A model generated the notes under the pieces. The model made no database searches. It saw only the letters and a program-made list of their open reading frames with translations, and had not been told where the DNA came from. The position numbers and the translations under genes were made by a program. From Mariniphaga sp041684965 (GTDB taxonomy: Bacteria > Bacteroidota > Bacteroidia > Bacteroidales > Prolixibacteraceae): a DNA stretch of 64,000 bases. Shown here piece by piece: positions 37,085 through 45,199 of this stretch; position 1 is the stretch's first letter; each line of letters starts with the position of its first letter. Location: the NCBI GenBank assembly GCA_041684965.1, contig JAWLGR010000002.1, positions 248,001-312,000 of the forward strand. Reading direction: 5' to 3'.

Positions 37085-37863
37085 GAACCCGAAATGCTTT
37101 TAATAAAACGGATTGAATGTTGATTGAAGACATCAGGCTGGTCAAGATTACATACATGGCCGCTGTTTCGGATCACCTCAAGTTTCGAATTAATATGTTT
37201 TTTTACCAGATCGGTTACCATTGGAAGGAACATATGATCGCGTTCTCCCATAAGGTAGAGCACAGGTGCAGAAGCTTCCTTTACAATAAATTCCTGCAGG
37301 CTGTTTCTTATTTCTCCTGACATTAGCAACCATTTTTTAAATTCTTTTTCACCAAGTTTTATGGCTTCCCGGATAAATAATTTTCGTGAATGTGCATGTT
37401 TTTTTGAAGGGATTAGTATCCATGCATTCAGCCGGTAAAGCCACATATAGGGCAGGATGGAATTCAGCAGCCTGGCAATGCTAACCAGTACATTTATTCT
37501 TTTGTTGAATTGCACCACGGCACCTCCCAAAATTATCGAAGCAGCCCTTCCCGGTGCCAGCTTATCGATAGTACGTATAATAATGCACCCAAGGGAAATC
37601 CCAACAAAATGAGCTTTTTCAATGTGAAGGTAATCCATGGTTTTGATTACATCCAGGGCAATCTCTTCAAACCGGTACATTTCCTCCTTAGAGTAATGTG
37701 CCTTTGATTTGCCATGTCCGCGCAAATCGACAAGCAACACATTAAAATGCTTTTTGAAGTCACGCAACTGCCTGAACCAAATTGCATTGCTCCCGCCTGC
37801 ACCGTGTACAAACACTACCCACGATTTGGAAGTTTTATGACTGAATATTTTGTGATACAACAT
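37081..37863 (-). CDS. Alpha/beta hydrolase
   Basis: A 260-residue alpha/beta-fold hydrolase without a signal peptide. Oxyanion motif HGAGG (residues 20-24), nucleophile elbow GISLG, acid in GERDHMF and catalytic His in SGHVCNLDQPD near the end. Sequence features such as DLRGHGKS are generic, so the substrate (ester, lipid or small amide) cannot be named. It is the first gene of a two-gene unit with the PAP2 phosphatase; the pairing hints at lipid turnover. Confidence 0.85.
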   Translation of the reverse strand: MLYHKIFSHKTSKSWVVFVHGAGGSNAIWFRQLRDFKKHFNVLLVDLRGHGKSKAHYSKEEMYRFEEIALDVIKTMDYLHIEKAHFVGISLGCIIIRTIDKLAPGRAASIILGGAVVQFNKRINVLVSIARLLNSILPYMWLYRLNAWILIPSKKHAHSRKLFIREAIKLGEKEFKKWLLMSGEIRNSLQEFIVKEASAPVLYLMGERDHMFLPMVTDLVKKHINSKLEVIRNSGHVCNLDQPDVFNQHSIRFIKSISGS

Positions 37864-38038
37864 GGTGCTAAAATAGTTATTTTAACTTCAACTTCAAACA
37901 GCATTTTTATTTTGAAAGTGATAACAATCACTGTACCGAAAAAATTCTGTGGTGACTGTAACAGGATTATGACTGTATTTTTTTTGCCTGACTTTAAACA
38001 AGTCCAACTTCAGCTTAACTTTGGATTAAACACATAAT

Positions 38039-38115
38039 AAATTCGCTACAAATTCGCTACAAATTCGCAAATTTGCGAATTTGTAGCGAGTTTATAGCGA
38101 GTTTATAGCGAATTT
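38039..38115. repeat. Nested inverted repeat with 36-bp perfect palindrome
   Basis: Bases 38054-38089 form a perfect 36-base palindrome centred between 38071 and 38072 (core GCAAATTTGC). Outside it each arm continues as near-direct repeats of 11-12 bases: AATTCGCTACA on the left (twice) and GTTTATAGCGA on the right (twice), pairing with a few G-T or mismatched positions. The whole element is about 77 bases. It is not followed by a T-tract and is over 160 bases from the nearest start codon. Function unknown; a protein-binding site or a mobile palindrome are options. Confidence 0.85.
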
Positions 38116-38215
38116 GATTATGCTAATTCAAGAACAGAGAGGCCTAAAAATGGTAACTTTTATAGCATTCGGGCAAAATTTCTCTGGCAGTTGGATGTAG
38201 GGAGGATTGATTCTA

Positions 38216-38250
38216 AAAAAGGCAGTTCCGGATTCCGGAACTGCCTTTTT
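38216..38250 (-). terminator. Strong bidirectional terminator after the Gfo/Idh gene
   Basis: A perfect 16-base stem: AAAAAGGCAGTTCCGG (38216-38231) with CCGGAACTGCCTTTTT (38235-38250) around ATT. On the minus strand it ends in a U-tract 36 bases after the stop of the Gfo/Idh oxidoreductase; it can act on the plus strand too. Confidence 0.9.
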
Positions 38251-38286
38251 ACCTAAGCACCTGGTTCAATAAATAAATAGCTATTA

Positions 38287-39591
38287 TTAATAATTGGTAA
38301 AGTCCCATTTACCACGGTATGGACGTCCTACCATCAGGTTGGCATAGTTGTCGCCTTCAAATTGCTCGCGTTGAGGATTCCACATCAATGGTCGACCCAA
38401 TTCATAGGCGATGTTTATTATATTGCAAACAGAAGCGGTACGGTGGCCAATTTCCACATCGGAAATAGGTTTTGTCCGGTTTTTCATTGCATTTACCCAG
38501 TCCTGGTAATGGTTATCGCTGAAATAAACTCTTTTGTCTCCGGATTTTATTTCTGACTTTGCCAGCTTTTCATTGGGGAAGGTACGCAGAAATCCCCTGC
38601 TGACCTCAATTCTACCTTCGGTGCCTATAAACTGTACTGCATTAAAATCGTCCTTTGTTCCCCACTGCTTGTGGTTCATTCGAACTCCGTTTTCATAAAT
38701 CATGGTTAACCCGGTTTGAGGATTTTCCCCTGCCGGAGGTATATAATTAACAGGGCTTGAGTTGTCCATGCCAAGTGCCCATTGGGCAATATCAAACATA
38801 TGGGCACCCCAGTCAGTAATAAGTCCACCGCCAAAATCACGGTACCCACGCCACCATGCCCAGGGACCATCTGCGGTAAGGGGGGCAAGGTCTTCGTGGT
38901 AACCCCTGTAAAGCGATGGTCCTATCCATTCGTTCCAGTCGAGGCCCTGCGGCACGGGTTGAGTAGGCAGGTCACACTGTTTTACAGGTTCGCCTACGCT
39001 TACATTTATTTCCTTTATTTCTCCGATATAACCGTTTCGCACCAGTTCAACAGCATGGCGAAAGTCGCGCCACGAACGTTGCATGTTTCCGGTCTGGAAC
39101 ACACGATCGTATTTGCGGGCAGCATTTACCATGGCGCGGCCTTCGGCTACGGAAAGGGCCAGCGGTTTTTCGCAATAGATGTCCTTCCCTGCTTTTGCAG
39201 CATCAATAGCCATCTGGGCATGCCAGTGGTCGGGCGTTACAATTACCACTGCATCTATATCTTTGCGTTCGAGCATCTCACGGTAAAAGTGGTAAGGCTC
39301 TACTTTTACGTTAAAACCTTTCGATGAATTGTTTTTATTTGCAGACTGCACAAAATTGTCAAGCTTGCTTTTAAAAACATCGCAGCCTGCAACCACTACT
39401 GTTTCTTTCACCCTGCCGATACCGTTCAGCAGGGTTGGTACTTGTTTCCCGGTTCCGATATATCCCAGGTTAATCCGGTCGTTGGCAGCAACAAAACCAT
39501 TTCCTCCCATTACATGACGGGGGATGATTGTAACAGCAGCTGCTCCGGCTGCCGCTTTCCCGATAAATTTTCTACGGTCCATTTTAATCAT
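38287..39591 (-). CDS. Tat-exported Gfo/Idh/MocA family oxidoreductase
   Basis: A 434-residue NAD(P)-linked oxidoreductase. The N-terminus MDRRKFIGKAAAGAAAVTII is a twin-arginine signal, so the cofactor is loaded before export. The Rossmann start is INLGYIGTGKQVP, followed by EKPLALSVAEGRAM with the conserved Lys and, in the C-terminal domain, GGGLITDWGAHMFDIAQWAL with the catalytic His region. Such Tat-linked members act on sugars or glycosides, mostly unknown. ATG 39591 and 39582 are both possible. Same strand as the FGE-like gene, which ends 61 bases upstream of its start. Confidence 0.88.
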   Translation of the reverse strand: MIKMDRRKFIGKAAAGAAAVTIIPRHVMGGNGFVAANDRINLGYIGTGKQVPTLLNGIGRVKETVVVAGCDVFKSKLDNFVQSANKNNSSKGFNVKVEPYHFYREMLERKDIDAVVIVTPDHWHAQMAIDAAKAGKDIYCEKPLALSVAEGRAMVNAARKYDRVFQTGNMQRSWRDFRHAVELVRNGYIGEIKEINVSVGEPVKQCDLPTQPVPQGLDWNEWIGPSLYRGYHEDLAPLTADGPWAWWRGYRDFGGGLITDWGAHMFDIAQWALGMDNSSPVNYIPPAGENPQTGLTMIYENGVRMNHKQWGTKDDFNAVQFIGTEGRIEVSRGFLRTFPNEKLAKSEIKSGDKRVYFSDNHYQDWVNAMKNRTKPISDVEIGHRTASVCNIINIAYELGRPLMWNPQREQFEGDNYANLMVGRPYRGKWDFTNY

Positions 39592-39652
39592 TTTTTAAAG
39601 ATTCAATTGATTTATACTGTTATCTATTGTAATTATTTTCTGTATTTTAATT

Positions 39653-40612
39653 TTATTCGCGAGGCGGGGTTTGGGCACAACGGAACCCGGTATTAAAAAG
39701 TGAGGTTTCCTGGGAGTTCATTGATCGCCCGCTCACTGTAAAACTATTTTCCCCGTTTTGGTCGAAGAAAAAGGATCCTCCCCGGATTACCTTCAAATCC
39801 TGATTGACCCGGTAGGGTTCCTTGCTGCCGGGATAAGGCCTGTACGCATCGGCACACCATTGCCAGACATTCCCTCCCATATCGGTCAGCCCGGCCTCAT
39901 TTTCACTAAATGCGCCAACTGGTGATGTGAACAGATACCCATCATCTGTTTCGGGAGAATTAATAGTTCCCTGCCAGGTATTTGACTGGTGTTTTCCGTT
40001 AATGGTAATTTCATTTCCCCAGCTGAATTTGGTGCCAGTGTTTTTACCGCTGCGGGCCGCATATTCCCATTCTGCTTCTGTGGGCAGGCGTTTTCCAACC
40101 CATTCACAAAAAGCCTTGGCATCGTTCCAGCTTACATGGGTAGCCGGATGATTATCTTCTGCATCGGGACCTGCTGGCCCGAATGGTTTTTGCCAGCTTG
40201 TACCAGGTAAAAGTTCCCAGGTCTGCTTCTCAAGGTTGAAAATTCCGGAATCACCAAACTTTTCTGCTTCGGTTTTGAATCCTGTTGCTTTGATAAAACG
40301 GCGAAATTGTGCAACCGTTACAGGATGTTTGTCGATATAGAAGGGATCAACTTTTACCTGGTGAACAGGACGTTCATTGGGCAATCCCGTTTCAGAACCC
40401 ATTAAAAAGTCTCCTCCTTCGAAAAATACCATTTCATTTTCGGTTGCATAAATGTCTTTCGTATTTGGAGCGGGTTTGATTTTTTCTTCTGATTGTACAG
40501 GATTTTTTATTTTGGTATCCGGGGTTTTACCTTGTCTTTTTTGGTCTTTTTTACCAGTACAGGCTGCTGTAGTATAAACTACAATGAAGAGTATAATAGT
40601 CAGTTTGTTCAT
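39653..40612 (-). CDS. FGE/SUMF1-fold lipoprotein lacking catalytic cysteines
   Basis: A 319-residue protein with a lipoprotein-like start (MNKLTIILFIVVYTTAAC, Cys18) from ATG 40612; in-frame codons extend 213 bases upstream but would bury this signal. The formylglycine-generating enzyme fold runs from FFEGGDFLMGSE through HPVTVAQFRRFI, HPATHVSWNDAKAFCEWVGK, RLPTEAEWEYAAR and GLTDMGGNVWQW to NTGFRCA. Aligning the last segment with human FGE without gaps puts F283 and E288 where the active-site cysteines (336 and 341) should be. It therefore cannot be a normal FGE; it is more likely a binding or structural member of the family. Confidence 0.85.
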   Translation of the reverse strand: MNKLTIILFIVVYTTAACTGKKDQKRQGKTPDTKIKNPVQSEEKIKPAPNTKDIYATENEMVFFEGGDFLMGSETGLPNERPVHQVKVDPFYIDKHPVTVAQFRRFIKATGFKTEAEKFGDSGIFNLEKQTWELLPGTSWQKPFGPAGPDAEDNHPATHVSWNDAKAFCEWVGKRLPTEAEWEYAARSGKNTGTKFSWGNEITINGKHQSNTWQGTINSPETDDGYLFTSPVGAFSENEAGLTDMGGNVWQWCADAYRPYPGSKEPYRVNQDLKVIRGGSFFFDQNGENSFTVSGRSMNSQETSLFNTGFRCAQTPPRE

Positions 40613-40781
40613 CGTTTGAATTTCGTTCTGTAAAAATGGGTGTTTTTCTTGTTTCTTCAAAATGTAGTTCCATTTATCCTTAAATTGCATGAATTTTTTA
40701 TTTATACTCACCTTCTTGTATATTTTATTTTTAACTGAAATGGTATTATCTTGTTGCCTGTTTTTAAAACCATAGCCTGAA

Positions 40782-42245
40782 ATGATGAAAGAAACTTTCC
40801 TTATTTTATTCTTTGCTGCTGTCAATATTTCTTTTGCCCAGACTTATAAATTGCAGATCACTGTTAAAAACCTTCCGTTTAACAAAGTCGTGGTGGGTGA
40901 ATTAAAAGGTGACAAATTTGTATTCTCCGACAGCCTGGAAACCCGCAATATTCTTACAGCTAAAGGTCCGGTAAAAACAGTCTCCTGGAATTTTCCGCCG
41001 AAATCTCAACCTGGCATGTACCGCATTATTTTTGGGCAGACTACTTATGCCAGGGTGATGGATGAACCCCCTCAGCAACTTGATTTTTTATTTAATGGAG
41101 AAGATATTCGCTTTGAAACCGACTTCAAGGCACCAGCGGATAGTTTGATCGTGCTGGATTCAGAAGAAAATATTGTTTGGTTTTCGTTTTTAAAAGAGGA
41201 AAAGAAACTCAGGGAAACACTTAAGGAGCTGGAAACGGAAGTAAATTATTGCCAAAATAAACTTACGGATAAAGCATCAAATCCTGATAAATCAGAAATG
41301 GACGGTTGGGAAGGAAAGTCAGCAGAGGTAGCCAATTCATTAAACCAGTTACAGATGCAAAGGGAAGCTTTTATCCTGGAGACTGTGCGGAGAAATGAAA
41401 ACTTATTTGCAACCAGGTTAATAAAAACATATCGCGAGCCCTACCGCGACGGGTATCTCAACCAGGCAGAGCGAAATGCCTCCTACCAAAAGGAATATTT
41501 TAGGTACATCGATTTTGCTGACGAATTCCTGGTTTATACTCCTGTACTTACAGATAAAATTTTTAATTACCTGGTAACCTACAATCACCCGAATTTAAAT
41601 GCCGGGCAGCGGGAAAAAGAATACATTAAGGCAGTGGAATACATAATGCAGGCTGTTACAAAGGAAGCCGGACAGGGAAGTTCAGTTTATGAATTTGTAC
41701 TGGCTTACCTGGTTGATGGTTTTGAGCGGTTGAATATGACCAAAGTGCTGGAATGGATTTCAGAAAAATATACTGTCCATGTATGTGAAACGGAAGGAAA
41801 AACGACACTGAAACGTAAACTGGAAGCACAAAAAATGATCATCGGTTCAGTTGTTCCTGACTTTACAATAAATGACCTGACGGGAAACCCGGTTACATTT
41901 TCCAAGGTTTTAAAAGATCGGAACCTTCTTGTGTTCTGGGCAAGCTGGTGTCCTCACTGCCACGATTTTTTGCCAGGGATAAAATCGCTCTGCAGCGGGA
42001 AACGGGAATTTGAGGTAATTGGTATATCACTTGATAAATCAATCGACGAGTGGCAGAAAGCTGTGTCTGATACAGGTTTTGATTCGTTCATAAATTTGTC
42101 TGACCTGAAGGAATGGGATGGTCCGGTCGCTGAAAATTATAATATTTATGCTACTCCGACTCTTTTTCTGGTCGATGAAAACCGGAAAATTTTGGCTAAA
42201 CCTACTTCGCTGGCAGAGCTTTCTAAAGCACTGGGCAGTTTTTGA
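40782..42245 (+). CDS. TlpA-like exported thioredoxin-fold protein
   Basis: A 487-residue protein with a signal peptide (ILFFAAVNISFAQ). Residues 20-110 are a beta-rich N-terminal domain, as in DUF4369-type members; 125-360 is largely helical; the last 140 residues are a TlpA/ResA thioredoxin domain with the active site WASWCPHC and the cis-proline TPTLFLVDE. It should reduce disulfides in the periplasm, for example in cytochrome maturation or in secreted enzymes. Divergent from the FGE-like gene with a 169-base gap between the starts. Met1 or Met2 could be used. Confidence 0.85.
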   Translation: MMKETFLILFFAAVNISFAQTYKLQITVKNLPFNKVVVGELKGDKFVFSDSLETRNILTAKGPVKTVSWNFPPKSQPGMYRIIFGQTTYARVMDEPPQQLDFLFNGEDIRFETDFKAPADSLIVLDSEENIVWFSFLKEEKKLRETLKELETEVNYCQNKLTDKASNPDKSEMDGWEGKSAEVANSLNQLQMQREAFILETVRRNENLFATRLIKTYREPYRDGYLNQAERNASYQKEYFRYIDFADEFLVYTPVLTDKIFNYLVTYNHPNLNAGQREKEYIKAVEYIMQAVTKEAGQGSSVYEFVLAYLVDGFERLNMTKVLEWISEKYTVHVCETEGKTTLKRKLEAQKMIIGSVVPDFTINDLTGNPVTFSKVLKDRNLLVFWASWCPHCHDFLPGIKSLCSGKREFEVIGISLDKSIDEWQKAVSDTGFDSFINLSDLKEWDGPVAENYNIYATPTLFLVDENRKILAKPTSLAELSKALGSF

Positions 42246-42403
42246 ATGCATTAATCAAATTGATTTAATCAGGTTACAGGCATTAAAAGTTTGTTTTCAA
42301 ACAAATTGGAAGTTATAGTTACGGAAATTAAGATAAAATGGAGATCTAAAAAGAACCGGCCGGACAAGCAATTCTTTTATTAAAGATACTAAAACATTAA
42401 AAT

Positions 42404-43396
42404 ATGAGTAAAACATATAACTGGGCAATATTGGGATGCGGTAAGATTGCCCGGAAGTTCAGCAGCGATTTAAAGCTGCTTTCCAATGCCCGCCTGTATG
42501 CAACTGCGTCACGTGATTATGAGAGGGCTTTAGAGTTTGCATCGGAATTTGGATTTGAAAAAGCCTACGGGAGTTATGAAGAAATGGTAAATGATCCGTT
42601 GGTGGATGCAGTGTATATTGCTACTCCGCATTCATTTCACAGGGAGCATACTCTACTTTGCCTTAAAAGTAAAAAGGCAGTTTTATGTGAGAAGGCATTT
42701 GCCATTAATAAGAAGGAAGCAGAAGAAATGGTGGATTGCGCAAAGAAAAACAATACATTTTTAATGGAAGCCTTCTGGACCATGTTTCAGCCAAGCTTCA
42801 TGAAAGCAATGGAAATTGTTCGCTCAGGTGAACTTGGCAAATTGAAAATGGTTCGTTCTGATTTTGCTTTTAAGGGGCCTTACGATCCGCAAAAAAGGTT
42901 GTACAATGTTGCACTGGGGGGAGGTTCCCTGCTGGATATTGGCATTTATCCGGTTTTTGCTGCCCTTACCGCCCTGGGAAAACCGGAATCATTAAAAACC
43001 ATTGCCGATTTTAGTCCCACCGGTTCAGAGGAAAGTATTGGGATGCTGTTCAGCTACCCTGGAGGGGAAATGGCATCTCTGGTTTCAAGTTTTGCATCGT
43101 ATTCACCTGTACAAACAGAATATTGGTGCGAAAATGGCTACCTTGTTTTAAATACAAGATGGCATGCACCCACAAGTATTTTGGTTAGTAAGGCAGGGGA
43201 GAAGATACGCACAATACCTTCCATGCATAAAGATGGGTTTGGGTACCAGTATGAGGCTGCACATGTAATGAATTGTCTGGATAAGGGTAGAATTGAAAGT
43301 GACAGGATGACCTGGCAGCTTAGTCTCGATATTATGGAAACGCTCGACCGAATCAGGAAAGATGCTGAAATAATGTATCCACATCACGATGATTGA
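42404..43396 (+). CDS. Cytoplasmic Gfo/Idh/MocA family oxidoreductase
   Basis: A 330-residue oxidoreductase without a signal peptide. NAD motif WAILGCGKIARKF, AVYIATPHSFHREH and the active-site Lys motif CEKAFAINKKEA are visible; the C-terminal domain has GGGSLLDIGIYPVFAALTALG. Sequence resembles dimeric dihydrodiol dehydrogenase and related sugar dehydrogenases (EAFWTMFQPS is typical of that group). Substrate unknown. Stands alone, about 160 bases after the thioredoxin-like gene. Confidence 0.9.
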   Translation: MSKTYNWAILGCGKIARKFSSDLKLLSNARLYATASRDYERALEFASEFGFEKAYGSYEEMVNDPLVDAVYIATPHSFHREHTLLCLKSKKAVLCEKAFAINKKEAEEMVDCAKKNNTFLMEAFWTMFQPSFMKAMEIVRSGELGKLKMVRSDFAFKGPYDPQKRLYNVALGGGSLLDIGIYPVFAALTALGKPESLKTIADFSPTGSEESIGMLFSYPGGEMASLVSSFASYSPVQTEYWCENGYLVLNTRWHAPTSILVSKAGEKIRTIPSMHKDGFGYQYEAAHVMNCLDKGRIESDRMTWQLSLDIMETLDRIRKDAEIMYPHHDD

Positions 43397-44031
43397 GTAC
43401 TCGTTCTGCTATCTCAATAAAATGAGCATTGAATAGCAAAACTTGATGTTTCTTTGGGTAACACCAGGCTGTTCAACAATCACTTAAAAGCATTAGTGAG
43501 TAAATAGTTGCACCGGCAATCAGTATCATACGGTATCATTTCGGTGTGGAAAATTTAACTTTACTGTAATTGCAGAAACTGGTTGGATATTCTAATATCT
43601 GAAAATAATGAATCATCCACGGTAAAAATAATAACCTTGATGGTAAATAAGAATCAGTAAGCAGAAAGGATAAACAATCGGACTCCAGTGATTCGGGAAA
43701 ATAAATATGTTTCTTTAATGCTGTAAATTATTTCTTTGAACATAGGAATTATTATAAGTGGGTACGGATGAGCATCAAAAGCGATAAATACCTTGGGACA
43801 TTAAGCCGTACCCCTTTTCTAAGGCAGAATATTCTGGATTCAAATTTTAAAACTGCCTGTAAGATGGGTATTAATATGGATAAGCTGATATGGGGAGGAA
43901 ACTTAAAATAAGGTTTCCGATTTTAAATTTGAGTTAACAGGAGTCTCTTTTTATTTAAAGAATTAATTCTTTAATAAATTTTTTGTGTATCTTTAAAGTG
44001 AGTTTAAATGAAATGATTTAAATAATTATAA
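43397..44031. other. Long leader upstream of rex, no gene recognised
   Basis: A 635-base gap. A 47-codon frame (43768-43911) has no recognisable feature and I do not accept it. The only clear signal is a 20-base perfect palindrome near the rex start, listed separately. The sequence is AT-rich, with no terminator behind the upstream oxidoreductase that I can see. Confidence 0.45.
43955..43974. promoter_or_regulatory. Perfect palindrome upstream of rex
   Basis: TTAAAGAATTAATTCTTTAA is a perfect 20-base palindrome, ending 57 bases before the rex start codon. A near copy (one change) lies at 44747-44764, just after rex. Position suits an operator, possibly for autoregulation, although it does not match the usual TTGTGAAN6TTCACAA form of Rex sites. 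Confidence 0.4.
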
Positions 44032-44691
44032 ATGGATTATCGGGGGAGAAACAGACAAAAGAAACAGGCTTCAGAGCCAACTCTCAGGAGATTGCCGGGT
44101 TATTTATATTACCTGGAACAGGCAAAGGGATCGGGGGTGCTGAACATTTCAGCTCCAACAATAGGTAAGGATTTAAACTGCGACCCGACCCAGGTTGTAA
44201 AAGATTTGGCAGTTACCGGCATCAAAGGAAAACCCAAGGTTGGTTACAACACATATGAATTGATACATGCACTCGAAAATTATATGGGTTTTAACCAGGT
44301 AAATGAAGCTTTCCTGATAGGGGCAGGTAACCTGGGATCGGCATTAATGGCTTACCAGAAGGAACAGGCTCTTGGAATGAAAATAATTGCAGCTTTTGAT
44401 GTTGACGAGAATAAAATAGGACAGACTATCAGTGGAATCCCTATACTTGAATACTCTAAATTATTTGGTTTGGCAGGAAGGCTGGAGGTGAAAATTGGGA
44501 TTCTTACCACTCCCAACAAAGTAGCACAGGTAGTTGCTGAGGATCTCGTAAGCTGCGGGGTAAAAGCTATATGGAACTTTACTTCGGCCAATCTGGACCT
44601 GCCTGAAAATATTATTATTCAGAACACATCCATGAGTTCTTATGCTGCAGTTTTATTGCGGCGGTTGAATGATACAGATAATAACCACTAA
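44032..44691 (+). CDS. rex: Redox-sensing transcriptional repressor Rex
   Basis: A 219-residue Rex protein. The N-terminal winged helix contains PTLRRLPGYLYYLEQ and ISAPTIGKDLNCDPTQVVKDL; the Rossmann domain has GAGNLGSAL (97-105), and a C-terminal domain-swapped helix closes the dimer (SMSSYAAVLLRRLN). Rex binds DNA when NADH/NAD+ is low and lets go when NADH rises, de-repressing fermentation and hydrogenase genes. The hydABC operon in this window is a natural target, 28 kb away. A 66-codon frame follows 12 bases after its stop. Confidence 0.95.
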   Translation: MDYRGRNRQKKQASEPTLRRLPGYLYYLEQAKGSGVLNISAPTIGKDLNCDPTQVVKDLAVTGIKGKPKVGYNTYELIHALENYMGFNQVNEAFLIGAGNLGSALMAYQKEQALGMKIIAAFDVDENKIGQTISGIPILEYSKLFGLAGRLEVKIGILTTPNKVAQVVAEDLVSCGVKAIWNFTSANLDLPENIIIQNTSMSSYAAVLLRRLNDTDNNH

Positions 44692-44703
44692 AAAGCAGTA
44701 ATT

Positions 44704-44904
44704 ATGAAAACCATTAAAAATTTTTTTACCTTTTTGACAATTTTAATAAAGAATAAATTCTTTAAAGTAGAAAAGATAAAACTTTATCCCGGGTGTACTT
44801 TTCTTCGGGAGCAGGATTTGCTTTCTCTCAACAAGAACGAAGCATCAGACACAGAAGAGTATTATACAACTTACAGGGGCACCACGCGGTGGCAAACACT
44901 TTAA
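44704..44904 (+). CDS. Possible small protein downstream of rex
   Basis: A 66-codon frame beginning ATG AAA ACC, 12 bases after the rex stop codon. The first 25 residues are basic and hydrophobic (MKTIKNFFTFLTILIKNKFF), the rest is polar with one Cys. No family is recognised and there is no Shine-Dalgarno core. The spacing suits an operon partner, but its 5' part overlaps the near copy of the palindrome, so it may be regulatory DNA read by chance. Confidence 0.3.
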   Translation: MKTIKNFFTFLTILIKNKFFKVEKIKLYPGCTFLREQDLLSLNKNEASDTEEYYTTYRGTTRWQTL

Positions 44905-45049
44905 AAGCAGTTGCATATAAAAAGCATGCATGAATTTTTATAAAAACAGTAAGTAAACCGACTGCCTGGATAGTTAGATGATTTCACTTTTTATTCATTC
45001 TGAAATGAATTTATTCACTTCCCCTGGATTTTATCATGTTAAACCAATG

Positions 45050-45091
45050 TGAGGAAAAATATCCACAGCATGAGGATTTATTTTCCTCATG
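45050..45091 (+). promoter_or_regulatory. Two mutually exclusive hairpins upstream of the GH65 gene
   Basis: TGAGGAAAA (45050-45058) and CATGAGGA (45069-45076) can both pair with the same strand, TTTTCCTCATG (45081-45091): 9 pairs with the first, 8 with the second. The region lies 109-150 bases before the GH65 start codon, in a 295-base gap that is otherwise featureless. Such competing stems are typical of attenuators, but no strong T-tract follows. Confidence 0.4.
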
Positions 45092-45199
45092 AGTTTTAAT
45101 GTTTGTTTGATTTTCAACGATTTATGTTTTGGTTCAATTATTTCTGATGCTCAGGAAAGAAATCAATATAAATTATTTACCAGTAGAAAATAATTTGAA

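Larger units (their letters stand above)
37864..38286. other. Intergenic region with nested palindrome and terminator
   Basis: This 423-base gap lies upstream of the hydrolase/PAP2 pair and downstream of the Gfo/Idh gene. It holds a large nested inverted repeat at 38039-38115 and a terminator at 38216-38250, both listed separately. No gene was recognised in it. Confidence 0.6.

Noticed and set aside
38039..38115. A CRISPR-like array at the repeated AATTCGCTACA units
   Set aside because: Units are too short, have no spacers and are arranged as an inverted repeat.
38782..39327. A 181-codon plus-strand frame opposite the Tat-exported Gfo/Idh gene
   Set aside because: It lies wholly within a well-supported gene on the other strand and its translation has no domain or signal; an antisense shadow.
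39653..40612. Annotation as the activator of the sulfatase at 10003-11610
   Set aside because: Both catalytic cysteine positions are changed and the protein is an exported lipoprotein.
43768..43911. A 47-codon frame in the long gap before rex
   Set aside because: No recognisable feature and no start context; chance length for AT-rich DNA.
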